The position numbers and the translations under genes are program-made. A DNA stretch of 18,090 bases from Gudongella sp051744365 (GTDB lineage Bacteria > Bacillota > Clostridia > Tissierellales > Tissierellaceae): contig JBNJCX010000035.1 of assembly GCA_051744365.1 (NCBI GenBank), forward strand, positions 1 through 18,090. The letters run 5' to 3'. Of this stretch, positions 1-7,003 are shown one piece after another (the first letter of the stretch is position 1; every line of letters starts with the position of its first letter). The notes under the pieces were generated by a model, which was given only the letters and a program-made list of their open reading frames with translations, made no database searches and was not told the origin of the DNA.

Positions 1-696
1 ATAGCCAAATATGGTGCAATAGCCGGGAGCATACTTTTCACGGCTGCAGCCCTTCAGCAGGTTGGACTGATTTATACGACTGCAGGGAAGGCCGGCTTTA
101 TTACAAGTCTCTACATAGTGTTGGTTCCGATTCTGGGACTATTTATCAAGCAGAAATCCAACGGATATATCTGGGTGGGAGCAGTGGTTGCTGCGATCGG
201 ATTGTACTTCTTAAGCATCAACGAGGACCTTACAATTCAGTTCGGAGACCTCCTTCAGATTATAGGGGCCTTTTTCTGGGCAGCACATATTCTGGTGATC
301 GGATCCTTTGCATCGAAGATAAATGCTTTGAAGCTTTCATCGGCCCAATTTGCCGTATGTTCAGCATTGAGCCTGATTGTGGCACTGATATTTGAAGAGA
401 TTAAGATGGCCAATATAATAAGTGCCGCTGTACCAATCTTATATGGAGGTGTTATGTCTGTTGGAATTGCATATACCCTTCAGGTAGTTGCCCAGAGACA
501 TGCAAAACCATCCCATGCAGCCATAGCGCTCAGCATGGAGGCAGTATTTGCAGCCCTCGGGGGAGCACTACTCTTAAACGAGGTAATGTCACTGAGGGGA
601 TACTTCGGAGCACTCCTTATGCTTGCAGGGATGCTTATTTCACAGGGGGAGAATATCATTGAAAGAAACAGAAAAAAGACGGGTACAACAACATAG
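1..696 (+). CDS. EamA/DMT-family membrane transporter, C-terminal part (5' end outside window)
   Basis: The reading frame is open from base 1, so the true start lies upstream; about 231 residues are visible. They are hydrophobic segments with short loops, as in the 10-TM drug/metabolite transporter (DMT) superfamily, whose members export small metabolites across the cytoplasmic membrane. The stretch AGKAGFITSLYIVLVPIL before one helix and the late segment HAAIALSMEAVFAALGGALL are characteristic of the second half of EamA repeats, where the conserved Glu sits. The C-terminus is short and charged (RNRKKTGTTT). The substrate cannot be told from sequence. A hairpin terminator follows 12 bases after the stop, so the gene ends its own transcript. 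The family call is firm; specificity is unknown. Confidence 0.93.
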   Translation: MAKYGAIAGSILFTAAALQQVGLIYTTAGKAGFITSLYIVLVPILGLFIKQKSNGYIWVGAVVAAIGLYFLSINEDLTIQFGDLLQIIGAFFWAAHILVIGSFASKINALKLSSAQFAVCSALSLIVALIFEEIKMANIISAAVPILYGGVMSVGIAYTLQVVAQRHAKPSHAAIALSMEAVFAALGGALLLNEVMSLRGYFGALLMLAGMLISQGENIIERNRKKTGTTT

Positions 697-707
697 CATC
701 AGGATCA

Positions 708-733
708 GCGCGGCCAGCAGGCCGTGTTTTTTT
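708..733 (+). terminator. Rho-independent terminator of the EamA gene
   Basis: A 7-bp stem (709-715 with 720-726, one G-T pair) closes an AGCA loop and is followed by seven T residues (727-733). It separates the transporter from the operon that begins at 825. Confidence 0.85.
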
Positions 734-751
734 ATGCCTGATATCGGGTTG

Positions 752-788
752 GTCATAATCTAGTCATATTTGTATTCCATAATATAGA
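752..788 (+). promoter_or_regulatory. 11-bp direct repeat and promoter-like region upstream of the two-component operon
   Basis: GTCATA occurs at 752-757 and again at 763-768, exactly 11 bases apart, with similar A/T-rich bases after each copy. OmpR/PhoB-type regulators bind tandem half-sites with about one helical turn spacing, and such a regulator is encoded downstream at 1685. A weak promoter can be read as TAGTCA (761-766), a 16-base spacer, then TATAGA (783-788), so the second half-site would overlap the -35. The repeat is seen; binding and autoregulation are inferred. Confidence 0.4.
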
Positions 789-824
789 CAAAGGATAAAA
801 TAAATCCAATGGGAGGAAAAAGAA

Positions 825-1007
825 ATGATGATAATTGTCGCATTGTTAATAGGAGTCGCTGTGTATTACCTAGTGACTGGAGACAATCCGGTAAGACCAG
901 GTGGAGTAACCAGAAAAAATCATGAGGAGGAGCTGAAGGAAAGGTTTGTAAGAGGAGAAATTGGTGAAGAAGAATACCTGAGGATGAAGGAAGTACTGAG
1001 AAAATAA
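825..1007 (+). CDS. Small SHOCT-domain membrane protein (60 aa)
   Basis: It has one N-terminal membrane segment (about residues 2-18) and a C-terminal SHOCT domain (about 33-60), recognisable from the pattern ELKERFVRGEIGEEEYLRMK. SHOCT is a short helical module usually found at the C-terminus of small membrane or stress-related proteins; its molecular role is poorly defined. The ATG is preceded by GGGAGG (810-815) at good spacing. It is the first gene of a co-directional run (825-3859), 13 bases before a second SHOCT protein. The module should face the cytoplasm. The family is certain, but I cannot give a function. Confidence 0.9.
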   Translation: MMIIVALLIGVAVYYLVTGDNPVRPGGVTRKNHEEELKERFVRGEIGEEEYLRMKEVLRK

Positions 1008-1020
1008 GGGGGAATGAAAG

Positions 1021-1269
1021 ATGATGTTTAACAGGGGCTTTTATAGGTTTGGTCCTGGATCAGGCTACGGATTCTTTGGAGGCTGGGACTTGTTGATAGG
1101 AATAGGCATAGTTCTTGGGGTCCTGGCATTGATTTTGTGGCTAAGGTCCAGGCGGGATGCAACAAACAACGATGACTCCCACCTTGAAATTTTAAAGGAT
1201 AAATTTATAAGGGGAGAAATCACTGAGGAAGAATATTTAAGCAAGAAAAATATTTTGGAAAGGAAGTAG
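1021..1269 (+). CDS. Second SHOCT-domain membrane protein (82 aa)
   Basis: The N-terminus is Gly/Phe-rich (FYRFGPGSGYGFFGGWD), followed by one membrane helix (about 23-42) and a SHOCT domain (about 54-82, ILKDKFIRGEITEEEYLSKK). The SHOCT part is plainly related to that of the preceding gene, so the pair probably arose by duplication, although the N-termini differ. The ATG has a G-rich Shine-Dalgarno (AGGGGG) about 8 bases upstream. The next gene starts 7 bases after its stop, supporting one transcript. SHOCT proteins with aromatic/Gly-rich N-termini often occur near metal-resistance genes in Firmicutes; a metal link here is inference. Confidence 0.9.
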   Translation: MMFNRGFYRFGPGSGYGFFGGWDLLIGIGIVLGVLALILWLRSRRDATNNDDSHLEILKDKFIRGEITEEEYLSKKNILERK

Positions 1270-1276
1270 GTATATT

Positions 1277-1663
1277 ATGAAAAAAATGATAATTGTTCTT
1301 TTAATATTTGCAATGGTCTTTACAGCAGGAGGTATCTTTATGAAGTACAACACCTATGCCATGGGCTTTGGAAGCTACAATAATGAAAGTCCTTCAGAGG
1401 ATTACTACAACAATACGACTCCACGATGGGGACATATGGGTCCGTACTATGATGAATATGATGAAACGCAGCTGCCTGAGAGTAGTGATGAAAGACAGGA
1501 AGATTTGAATGCATGGCCATATGAAGGGTATCAATATCGTAACCATCCAATGTGGGGATACAATGAATACAGAAACGATTTCAACTGGAATGATATAGAG
1601 GAAGACCAGTATTATTTCAGGGGATGTCGCGGTAATTTCTACAGGGATGAAATTGTGGAATAA
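1277..1663 (+). CDS. Secreted Tyr/Asp/Asn-rich small protein, unknown function (128 aa)
   Basis: MKK followed by a hydrophobic core (residues 4-20) is a signal peptide or membrane anchor. The remainder is low-complexity and rich in Tyr, Asp, Glu, Asn and Trp, with two similar segments: WGHMGPYYDEYDE near the middle and HPMWGYNEYRNDF later. His-Met pairs beside acidic and aromatic residues suggest possible metal or wall-polymer binding, but no known domain is recognised. There is one Cys near the C-terminus (FRGCRGN). It sits between the SHOCT pair and the response regulator, 21 bases before the latter, so it is plausibly a surface output or sensing partner of the two-component system. Codon use and the ribosome binding site support a real gene; the longer antisense frames here are not. 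Confidence 0.8.
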   Translation: MKKMIIVLLIFAMVFTAGGIFMKYNTYAMGFGSYNNESPSEDYYNNTTPRWGHMGPYYDEYDETQLPESSDERQEDLNAWPYEGYQYRNHPMWGYNEYRNDFNWNDIEEDQYYFRGCRGNFYRDEIVE

Positions 1664-1684
1664 CCCTTGAATTGAGGTGAGACA

Positions 1685-2371
1685 ATGGATTTCAACGTCC
1701 TGGTGGTAGAGGACCAGAAAGAGATAAGCTCCATAGTTACAAAGTATCTGAGCAGACAAAATTACAGCTATGATGTTGCCCAGGATGGCTTTGAGGCTTT
1801 GGAGCTTTTTTCTCAGAAGACATATCATATAGCAGTGCTGGATATAATGCTTCCAGGCATAGATGGATTCCAGGTCCTTCAGGAGATTCGGAAGACCTCG
1901 GATATCCCTGCCATAATGCTTACAGCCCGCGAGCAGGAAGTGGACAGGCTCAGAGGCTTTGAGCTGGGTGCGGATGACTATGTAATAAAGCCCTTCAGTC
2001 CAAGGGAGCTTATGAAAAGGATTGAGGTTCTATTGCGGAGAGTATACAACGAATCCAACGAGGTTGTTCTTACTGCAGGAAATCTCAAGCTGTATACAAG
2101 TAGTATGAAGCTTTTGAAGGATGATAAGGAAATTGAGATTACCTCTGCAGAGTTCAAGCTGCTGCACACCTTCTTAAAGAACAAGGGACAGATCTTGACC
2201 CGTGAGCAGCTGATAGAAAAATCCTTCGGTCTTGATTACGAGGGCTATGACAGGACAATCGACACCCATATAAAGAGATTGAGGAGAAAGATAGAGGACG
2301 ACCCAAGAGATCCTGAATATATAATCACAAAGTATGGGATAGGCTACCAATTTGGAGGTGAAAGGGCATGA
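1685..2371 (+). CDS. OmpR/PhoB-family response regulator
   Basis: This is a 228-residue two-domain transcription factor of usual length. The receiver domain (about 4-118) has the acidic pocket (VVED, residues 7-10), phospho-acceptor Asp53 in VLDIMLPG, Thr80 (MLTA) and Lys102 (VIKPF). The C-terminal winged helix (about 130-225) has the typical SAEFKLL, REQL and RTIDTHIKRLRRKI elements and ends with GIGYQF. Phosphorylation by the downstream kinase should promote dimerisation on tandem DNA half-sites. GAGGTGAG lies just upstream of the ATG. The stop overlaps the kinase start (ATGA, 2368-2371), indicating translational coupling. Targets are unknown; the repeat at 752-768 is a candidate. Confidence 0.96.
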   Translation: MDFNVLVVEDQKEISSIVTKYLSRQNYSYDVAQDGFEALELFSQKTYHIAVLDIMLPGIDGFQVLQEIRKTSDIPAIMLTAREQEVDRLRGFELGADDYVIKPFSPRELMKRIEVLLRRVYNESNEVVLTAGNLKLYTSSMKLLKDDKEIEITSAEFKLLHTFLKNKGQILTREQLIEKSFGLDYEGYDRTIDTHIKRLRRKIEDDPRDPEYIITKYGIGYQFGGERA

Positions 2372-3777
2372 CCATAAGAAAGCTCTTGTTGTTTGTGATG
2401 GTATTTGTAGTGGTGCTTTCTGTTGGGATAAATGCCCTTGTTCTTACTTCGCTGACCGACAGTTACTTTGTGGATTACCTTGATGAAAGCTATGAAAATC
2501 ATACTGAGCAGATAATTGAATATACCAAGACAGCCCTGGAAAGAGATGACATATCCTACGCCCAGATGGGCAGAGAGTTGAGCACCCACCTTATAGAACC
2601 TATTACAAGAATCAGGCTATACGATGAAAACGGCAAGGAACTGGTGGATGTACAGGCGGATATGCCCATGATGGGCGGACATATGATGAACAATAGGATG
2701 ATTGATAGATTCAGGAGCAACACTGACCAGGAATTCCTGTATGAAATAGAGTCAGGGGGAAATACAGTTGGATCCCTTGGTATTACAAGATATGGCAGCA
2801 CTGAAAATACTGCGGTTGCATTGCTGTTCAAGTCAGCACTTTACAGAAACAGCATACTTTCTGTCCTGATTGCACTGGTGATTGCAGTAGTAGCCGGCAT
2901 ATTCATAAGCGGAAGGTTGGCAGGGGAGCTTAAAAATACCGCAATACAAGCTACTGCCATCCAGGAGGGAACCAGTGTCCCTGTTGAAAAGTCATTTATT
3001 GCTGAGATAACAAGTATCAGGGAGAGTCTGGATGATCTTAGTATCCGACTCAAGCTAAGGCAGAAAAGCAGGAAGGAGTTAATTGACCAGCTTCTGCACC
3101 AGACAAGGACGCCTTTGACCATACTAAAGACGCATCTGGAAGCAATAGATGACGGGATGGTCCAGATGGATAAGGAGGAAATTGGCATACTGGAAGATCA
3201 GATTGGGAATATAACTGCCATAATATCCAATATGAGTGAGCTTATAGATGCAGAGACCAACCAGGGTGAAATAAGTATTGAGAAGGTTGAGATAAACCAG
3301 TTGATCAAGAAGATTATGGCAGGTCTCAAACCCCAGTATGAACGTAAAGGAATACAGCTTGTGCTCTCAACCGGAGAGAAAGTGACCATAGAGACTGACA
3401 GATACATGCTCAGCCAGTCAATATACAATATACTGACAAATGCATATAAGTATACTGACGGTGGCGGAAAGGTTGAAATAGCCTACGGTTTGTCAGAGAA
3501 AAATCTGCAGATAATAATCTCAGACACAGGCTCTGGAATTGACGAGAAGGATAAGGAGAAGATATTCAATGCCTATTACAGGGCTGAGGGAGAAGCTGGT
3601 AAAGGTGGCGAAGGAATCGGTCTGTATGTTGCAGCGGAGAATATAAGAACCCTTGGTGGAAGGATTATTGTTGATTCTGAAAAGGGCATGGGAAGTGTAT
3701 TTACCATAACCCTGCCGCCTAGAGGAAGGGAGAACAATGATGAAGAAATTAATGAAGAAAATAAGTCAATTCATTGA
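2368..3777 (+). CDS. Membrane sensor histidine kinase with Met/His-rich extracytoplasmic loop
   Basis: The protein has 469 residues: TM1 about 7-29, an extracytoplasmic sensor region about 30-160, TM2 about 163-181, a HAMP-like linker, then the kinase core. His244 in LLHQTRTPL is the phospho-acceptor; the N-box is NILTNAYKYT (354-363), G1 is DTGSGI (386-391) and G2 is GEGIGLYVA (414-422). The catalytic core is complete. The sensor loop contains a cluster (99-111) with six Met and one His, a composition common in copper- or silver-binding segments; metal sensing is an inference. The C-terminal tail is acidic and Asn-rich, and its coding bases double as the start of the next small gene in another frame. 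Partner: the regulator at 1685. Confidence 0.95.
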   Translation: MTIRKLLLFVMVFVVVLSVGINALVLTSLTDSYFVDYLDESYENHTEQIIEYTKTALERDDISYAQMGRELSTHLIEPITRIRLYDENGKELVDVQADMPMMGGHMMNNRMIDRFRSNTDQEFLYEIESGGNTVGSLGITRYGSTENTAVALLFKSALYRNSILSVLIALVIAVVAGIFISGRLAGELKNTAIQATAIQEGTSVPVEKSFIAEITSIRESLDDLSIRLKLRQKSRKELIDQLLHQTRTPLTILKTHLEAIDDGMVQMDKEEIGILEDQIGNITAIISNMSELIDAETNQGEISIEKVEINQLIKKIMAGLKPQYERKGIQLVLSTGEKVTIETDRYMLSQSIYNILTNAYKYTDGGGKVEIAYGLSEKNLQIIISDTGSGIDEKDKEKIFNAYYRAEGEAGKGGEGIGLYVAAENIRTLGGRIIVDSEKGMGSVFTITLPPRGRENNDEEINEENKSIH

Positions 3778-3859
3778 AAAGCTTGCTAAGGCAAACGAAG
3801 ATGCATATGGAAGCGATAGACTTGACTGCTGCAGCCTCAATAAAAGGGAAAAGAGCTGA
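3737..3859 (+). CDS. LDCC-motif microprotein, putative metal-binding (40 aa)
   Basis: An ATG at 3737 lies inside the kinase gene in a different frame, after the purine-rich Shine-Dalgarno AGGAAGGGAG (3723-3732). A second ATG follows at 3740. The product is a basic amphipathic helix (LMKKISQFIEKLAKANEDAY) followed by GSDRLDCCSLNKREKS. Very short clostridial proteins with this layout, a helix and then an LDCC motif, are known as LDCC-motif putative metal-binding proteins. The vicinal Cys pair is the candidate ligand site. It is the last gene of the operon, 83 bases before the terminator. Its place after a kinase with a Met-rich sensor fits metal handling, but no function is established. It overlaps the kinase by 41 bases, so coupled translation is likely. 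Confidence 0.8.
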   Translation: MMKKLMKKISQFIEKLAKANEDAYGSDRLDCCSLNKREKS

Positions 3860-3942
3860 AAATTAAAAGATTGGCAGAAAACTCCAATCCGCAGTAGATT
3901 ATTTCGACTATTAGTGGTAGAATTGAATAGTAAAACTGTGAT

Positions 3943-3980
3943 AAATGCCTTGATTTAAATAATTGGGGCATTTAGTTTTT
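3943..3980 (+). terminator. Terminator of the SHOCT/two-component/LDCC operon
   Basis: AAATGCC (3943-3949) pairs with GGCATTT, and the stem extends inward through several G-T and A-T pairs to a TAAAT loop. A T-rich run follows (3975-3980). The rest of the gap up to 4106 holds a small AAATCT/AGATTT inverted repeat (3999-4013) and no convincing promoter. Confidence 0.8.
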
Positions 3981-4106
3981 ATTTAATTCACAAAAATCAA
4001 ATCTGGAAGATTTAAAATACAGCAGACCTGTTTAACCTGAAGATGCAATCCAGATGCTGCATATGACTGATGGGTAACAGAAACAATCCAGAATGGCGGT
4101 AGACCA

Positions 4107-6074
4107 ATGAAAAGAAAAGTATTGCTTTTAATTTCATTAATAGCGATTATATCCACCATGCCTTTTTCGGAGGCTACGGCCAGTGAAGGTCCGGATTTTT
4201 TTGGCCTTATCGACAGCCACGGGAGCATTATGACATTCCTCGATCCCAGCAACGGAAGGATAGTCTATGTGAATAAGGCTGCAGTTGATTTTTACGGATA
4301 TTCCAAGGAAGAGATGGAGTCCATGGATGTATATGACCTGAGGACAAAGACTAATTATAATCAGGTGCCGAACTGGGATGAGCTGAATGCCAGAAGCAGA
4401 AATACATACCAGGTTGAGCATAGAATTGCAGATGGAAGCTTGAAAACAATGGAGGTGCGTTCATATCCCTATCAGTATGGAGATAGAACTGTTCTTTTTT
4501 CCATTCTTGAGGATATAACCGAGCAGTCGCTCCTGGAAGAGAACAACCGGAATAAGACCAATATAATTATTGCGGGTGGTCTGGTAAGTATGGCATTGCT
4601 TTTATATATAGCTGAAGCGAGAAGAAAAATCAATGATGATGTTGAGGAGATAAACCTTCAGCTGAATAGCAGCAAGAACCATCTGGAGTTGATTCTGGAT
4701 TCCACTGCAGAGGGAATATACGGAATTGATATGGAGGGCAGATGCACCTTTTGCAATGAAAGCGGATTGAGGATACTTTGCTATGACAATCAGGCTGAGC
4801 TTATTGGAACGAATATGCAAGAGCAGATACATCATTCCGATGAAAATGGCGATTCCTTGGATCAGGATTCCTGTAGAATTTACAAGTCAATCAAAAAAGG
4901 CGAAAAGGCCTATGCCGATGATGAGGTATTCTGGAGAAAGGATGGCACCTATTTCCAGGTGGAGTATGACTCGTACCCACAGTATAAGGATGGAGAAATA
5001 ATCGGAGCTGTAGTTACCTTTACAGATATAACAGAGCAGAAGAAAATCCGGGAACAGATAAATTATCTAAGCTTCCATGATACTGTTACGGGATTGTATA
5101 ACAAGACCTTCTTCCAGGAGGAGATGAAGAGGCTTGATGTGGAGAGAAACCTTCCGATTTCAATTATTGTCGGGGATATCAACGGATTGAAGCTTACCAA
5201 TGATATCCTGGGTCATGAGGCAGGGGACGAACTTATAAAGTCAGTTGCCGATTCGATGAAGGAGGTCTGCAGGGCAGATGACATTGTTGCAAGGACAGGA
5301 GGAGATGAGTTTACAATCCTTCTGCCTGGAACAGAGCTTCATGATGCTGAAAAGGTCTGTAATCGTATAAAAAGCAGCATTTCATCCAAGGAAATAAATA
5401 TTATCAAGGGGAATATATCAACCGGATGTGCAGCTAAGACATATGTTGAACAGAAAATCGAAAGCATCCTGAAGGCAGCAGATGAAAGCATGTACTTCGA
5501 CAAGACCCTCAATGAGACAAAGGTCTCCAGGGACCAGCTGGGGACACTAACGGAGACTCTCCATAAAAGAAGTCCGAGGGAAAGTAGTCATGCTGAAAGA
5601 ATTGCCCGATTAAGCGAGCTGATCGGCAAGTCCATTAATCTTAGACCTGAGGTCATGAAGAGACTGAAGGATTCGGCATATTATCACGATATTGGAAAGA
5701 TTGTGCTTTCTGAAGATGTGCTTTTAAAGACTGGGAAGCTCACAAAGGAAGAACGTAAGGAAGTGGAGCAGCATCCAATTGTAGGCTATAGAATTCTTAA
5801 GCTGTCCAACGAGACAGTCAATATAGCGGATATTGTTTTTTCACACCATGAGAACTGGGATGGAAAGGGCTACCCCAAAGGCTTGAAGGGTATTGAGATA
5901 CCCATGCTATCAAGAATACTATCAGTGGCTGAGGCCTTTGATTCACTGACAGGTGACAAGAATGGGGATACTTTCACAAAGGAACAGGCAGTTGAATATA
6001 TCAAGGAAAAAGCAGGTTCAAGATTTGATCCAAAGATAGCAAATGCTTTCGTGGAGATTGCAGATAAAATATGA
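4107..6074 (+). CDS. Membrane PAS-PAS-GGDEF-HD-GYP cyclic-di-GMP signalling protein
   Basis: The 655 residues comprise a signal-like hydrophobic start (4-20), a PAS domain (about 35-140), a membrane segment (about 153-168), a second PAS (about 190-315), GGDEF (about 320-465) and HD-GYP (about 480-655). The cyclase signature GGDEF (398-402) is intact, and RADD (389-392), five residues before it, fits the RxxD product-inhibition site. The phosphodiesterase half keeps YHDIGK (526-531), HHE (580-582) and DGKGYP (585-590). It therefore appears able to both make and break cyclic-di-GMP, the output presumably depending on the PAS domains. One deviation: the usual VAD before F-D is VAE (608-610), a conservative change. 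The ribosome binding site (GGCGGTAG) is weak. It is monocistronic: terminators flank it. Confidence 0.95.
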   Translation: MKRKVLLLISLIAIISTMPFSEATASEGPDFFGLIDSHGSIMTFLDPSNGRIVYVNKAAVDFYGYSKEEMESMDVYDLRTKTNYNQVPNWDELNARSRNTYQVEHRIADGSLKTMEVRSYPYQYGDRTVLFSILEDITEQSLLEENNRNKTNIIIAGGLVSMALLLYIAEARRKINDDVEEINLQLNSSKNHLELILDSTAEGIYGIDMEGRCTFCNESGLRILCYDNQAELIGTNMQEQIHHSDENGDSLDQDSCRIYKSIKKGEKAYADDEVFWRKDGTYFQVEYDSYPQYKDGEIIGAVVTFTDITEQKKIREQINYLSFHDTVTGLYNKTFFQEEMKRLDVERNLPISIIVGDINGLKLTNDILGHEAGDELIKSVADSMKEVCRADDIVARTGGDEFTILLPGTELHDAEKVCNRIKSSISSKEINIIKGNISTGCAAKTYVEQKIESILKAADESMYFDKTLNETKVSRDQLGTLTETLHKRSPRESSHAERIARLSELIGKSINLRPEVMKRLKDSAYYHDIGKIVLSEDVLLKTGKLTKEERKEVEQHPIVGYRILKLSNETVNIADIVFSHHENWDGKGYPKGLKGIEIPMLSRILSVAEAFDSLTGDKNGDTFTKEQAVEYIKEKAGSRFDPKIANAFVEIADKI

Positions 6075-6085
6075 TAATCGAGGAG

Positions 6086-6111
6086 AGGGAACAGAATAAT
6101 TGCTGTTCCTT
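6086..6111 (+). terminator. Terminator after the GGDEF/HD-GYP gene
   Basis: An AGGGAACAG/CTGTTCCTT stem (6086-6094 with 6103-6111) closes an 8-base loop, and CTTTTGTTTT follows directly. It lies 11 bases after the stop codon. Confidence 0.88.
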
Positions 6112-6178
6112 CTTTTGTTTTGGCAAATGTTGTATACATACCTCGAAACTAGGGTATCACTAGTAAAGGAGGTGTGAA

Positions 6179-6970
6179 ATGCTGGATAAGTGCATAGCAA
6201 GAGGAAGAACTGCAGAGATTTACACCTGGGAGAAAGACCTTGTCCTGAAGCTTTTCTATGATTTCATTCCTGTTGAAGCAATCGATGGTGAATTCAACAA
6301 GACTTCAATAATAAGGAAGAAGACGGAGCTATGTCCAGGAATATATGAACGGGTAACCATAAGGGAAGGGGAAGGAATCATCTATGAAAACTTAAAGGGA
6401 AACTCCATTACCTACAATTTGCTGAATAATCCCCTTCGGGTAAAGGAGCTGTCGGGAAAGATGGCTCAATGCCATAGAGACATACATAATATTATTGTAG
6501 AAGAGCTTCCAGAAATCAAGAATGTTTTAAGAAGATGCATATCTGAGTCTTCATTTCTTGAATTAGATCAGAAACCGCATCTGATTGACATTTTAGATTC
6601 CTTCCAGGATGGAGACAGACTCTGCCATATGAATTTCCACCCGGGCAATGTATTTCTTACAGAGGATGGGCCTAGGGTCATTGACTGGATGAACTCAGGG
6701 AAGGGAAACCCATTGGCAGATGTTGCAATGACAGTTGTACAGTTGAGATTTTCTTCGGTGCCTTTTCAGAATGCATTGTTCAGAGGTGTGGTAAAGCTGA
6801 GCAGGGAAATACTTATCAAGGAGTACCTTGGCGAATACTTCAAGGATGGGTTTCATCAAGAGGATATTCTCCATAAATGGATGCTTGTGATTGCAGCAGC
6901 AAGGACCAATGAAAGGCTGCCTGAGTCAGAGACTGAAAAATTGACAGATTTTATCCGGGAGGAAATGTAG
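6179..6970 (+). CDS. Aminoglycoside-phosphotransferase-fold kinase with Asn in the catalytic-loop position
   Basis: The 263 residues have the APH/choline-kinase fold: an N-lobe Lys (LVLKLF, Lys24), the catalytic loop CHMNFHPGN (149-157) and the metal-binding IDW (168-170). In active family members the loop reads H-x-D-x-H-P-x-N; here residue 152, the presumed catalytic base, is Asn (AAT) instead of Asp. Loop His150 and Asn157 and the metal Asp169 are kept. It could be a slow or specialised kinase or a pseudokinase. The substrate is unknown, and nothing suggests antibiotic resistance. The ATG has a near-perfect AAAGGAGGTG upstream, and a 5-bp inverted repeat (6148-6164) sits in the leader. It stands alone, convergent with the LysE gene. 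Confidence 0.88.
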   Translation: MLDKCIARGRTAEIYTWEKDLVLKLFYDFIPVEAIDGEFNKTSIIRKKTELCPGIYERVTIREGEGIIYENLKGNSITYNLLNNPLRVKELSGKMAQCHRDIHNIIVEELPEIKNVLRRCISESSFLELDQKPHLIDILDSFQDGDRLCHMNFHPGNVFLTEDGPRVIDWMNSGKGNPLADVAMTVVQLRFSSVPFQNALFRGVVKLSREILIKEYLGEYFKDGFHQEDILHKWMLVIAAARTNERLPESETEKLTDFIREEM

Positions 6971-6974
6971 AAAG

Positions 6975-6995
6975 GCCGGCCCATATGGGACCGGC
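6975..6995. terminator. Hairpin between convergent genes, possible bidirectional terminator
   Basis: GCCGG (6975-6979) pairs with CCGGC (6991-6995), with further pairing inside after one mismatch. The flanking T-tract is weak: no run on the plus strand and only CCTTTCT on the minus strand. Its place between two convergent stop codons supports a terminator role. Confidence 0.5.
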
Positions 6996-7003
6996 TGCGA
7001 TAA

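Noticed and set aside
1394..1828. 144-residue open frame on the minus strand
   Set aside because: It is antisense to the secreted protein and response regulator genes, has no ribosome binding site, and its translation shows no protein-like pattern.
4014..4106. Possible cyclic-di-GMP riboswitch before the GGDEF/HD-GYP gene
   Set aside because: I looked for the conserved GEMM core elements and did not find them in the right order; no convincing paired structure either.
6148..6164. ACTAG...CTAGT inverted repeat in the leader of the kinase gene
   Set aside because: Only 5-bp arms with no supporting promoter; may be chance, so not listed as an operator.
6179..6970. Aminoglycoside resistance gene
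   Set aside because: The fold is shared with many metabolic kinases, the catalytic Asp is absent, and no mobile or resistance context is seen.
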